This document shows, one piece after another, positions 63,801-64,000 of a DNA stretch of 64,000 bases (the stretch's first letter is position 1; each line of letters opens with the position of its first letter). Under the pieces are notes generated by a model. That model saw only the letters and a program-made list of their open reading frames with translations. It was not told where the DNA came from and did not search any database. Origin of the DNA: Capitulum mitella (taxonomy: Eukaryota; Arthropoda; Thecostraca; Pollicipedomorpha; Pollicipedidae); contig CP099847.1 in assembly GCA_030062745.1 (NCBI GenBank), forward strand, positions 2,712,304 through 2,776,303. The letters are read 5' to 3'. A program made the position numbers and the translations under genes.

Positions 63801-64000
63801 GTCAGTTCGGGTCTACTGGATGGTTTATTCATAACGCCATTACACTATAGTGCTGTCATGAAGGACGTCCTGGCCTTGAAACAATTACATGAACAATTAA
63901 ACATTTCGTACCCTGCCGTGATGCAGACAGAAGGGTTCTGAAAGAAAAGCTAATTAGTTATGCAGTCCTAGTAAATGAGATTCTCGAAGCTCAAGGACAG
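57876..64000. other. No gene recognised
   Basis: Mixed AT-rich DNA with GC-rich blocks at about 58760-58960 and 62880-63480, and a short (TA)n at about 61884-61903. Open frames are short or overlap on both strands. LTR or other remains of the adjacent retrotransposon could lie here but were not identified. Confidence 0.4.

Overview
The window is eukaryotic. It has GT-AG introns, CpG-rich islands, microsatellites and several transposon families. Its only convincing host genes are two nephrin-family (Nephrin / Sticks-and-stones / Hibris type) immunoglobulin cell-adhesion receptors. Family content and compact, GC-rich exons suggest an invertebrate, most likely an arthropod; a crustacean is a guess only.

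Layout. 1-5350: 5' flank of copy A, with a CpG island (about 1030-1450), a TATA-type promoter candidate (1707-1713) and a TTAA-flanked transposon. 5351-23008 (+): nephrin-like copy A in 20 recognisable exons: nine Ig-like domains, one fibronectin III domain, two alternative transmembrane exons, and a Tyr-containing tail ending RGHLV. About 23.0-25.1 kb: the two 3' UTRs meet tail to tail. 25126-41217 (-): copy B, with the same exon order, phases and mostly the same exon lengths. Neither copy has a recognisable signal-peptide exon here. 41.2-56.4 kb: no gene recognised; GC-rich islands, tandem repeats and a TTAA element. 56.48-57.9 kb: a decayed BEL/Pao-type retrotransposon. 57.9-64 kb: no gene recognised.

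In copies A and B most exons match one for one, but conservation is patchy. Exons for Ig1, the second half of Ig2, the first half of Ig4, Ig5 and the first half of Ig6 are nearly identical, while Ig7 and the fibronectin domain are strongly diverged and introns are mostly unrelated. This suggests an old inverted duplication with local gene conversion. In both copies two consecutive transmembrane exons share entry and exit phase and are separated by only 38 nt (A) or 27 nt (B), too short for a normal intron, so the exons are probably mutually exclusive. Copy A has a one-base insertion in its Ig3 exon that creates an immediate stop; copy B does not. Copy B's tail carries a tandem array of YVPL/YVVM-type tyrosine motifs that copy A lacks.

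Transposons. At least four, probably six, elements of 1.2-1.6 kb share one architecture: TTAA flanks, terminal inverted repeats, a G-run/C-run hairpin just inside each end, no transposase, and many AGGTCA half-sites, including DR1 pairs. They look like non-autonomous piggyBac-type elements. Two lie in opposite orientation around the first recognised exon of copy A.

All calls were made by eye from sequence. Exon boundaries rest on GT-AG sites, phase continuity and the A/B comparison; no alignment program or database was used.
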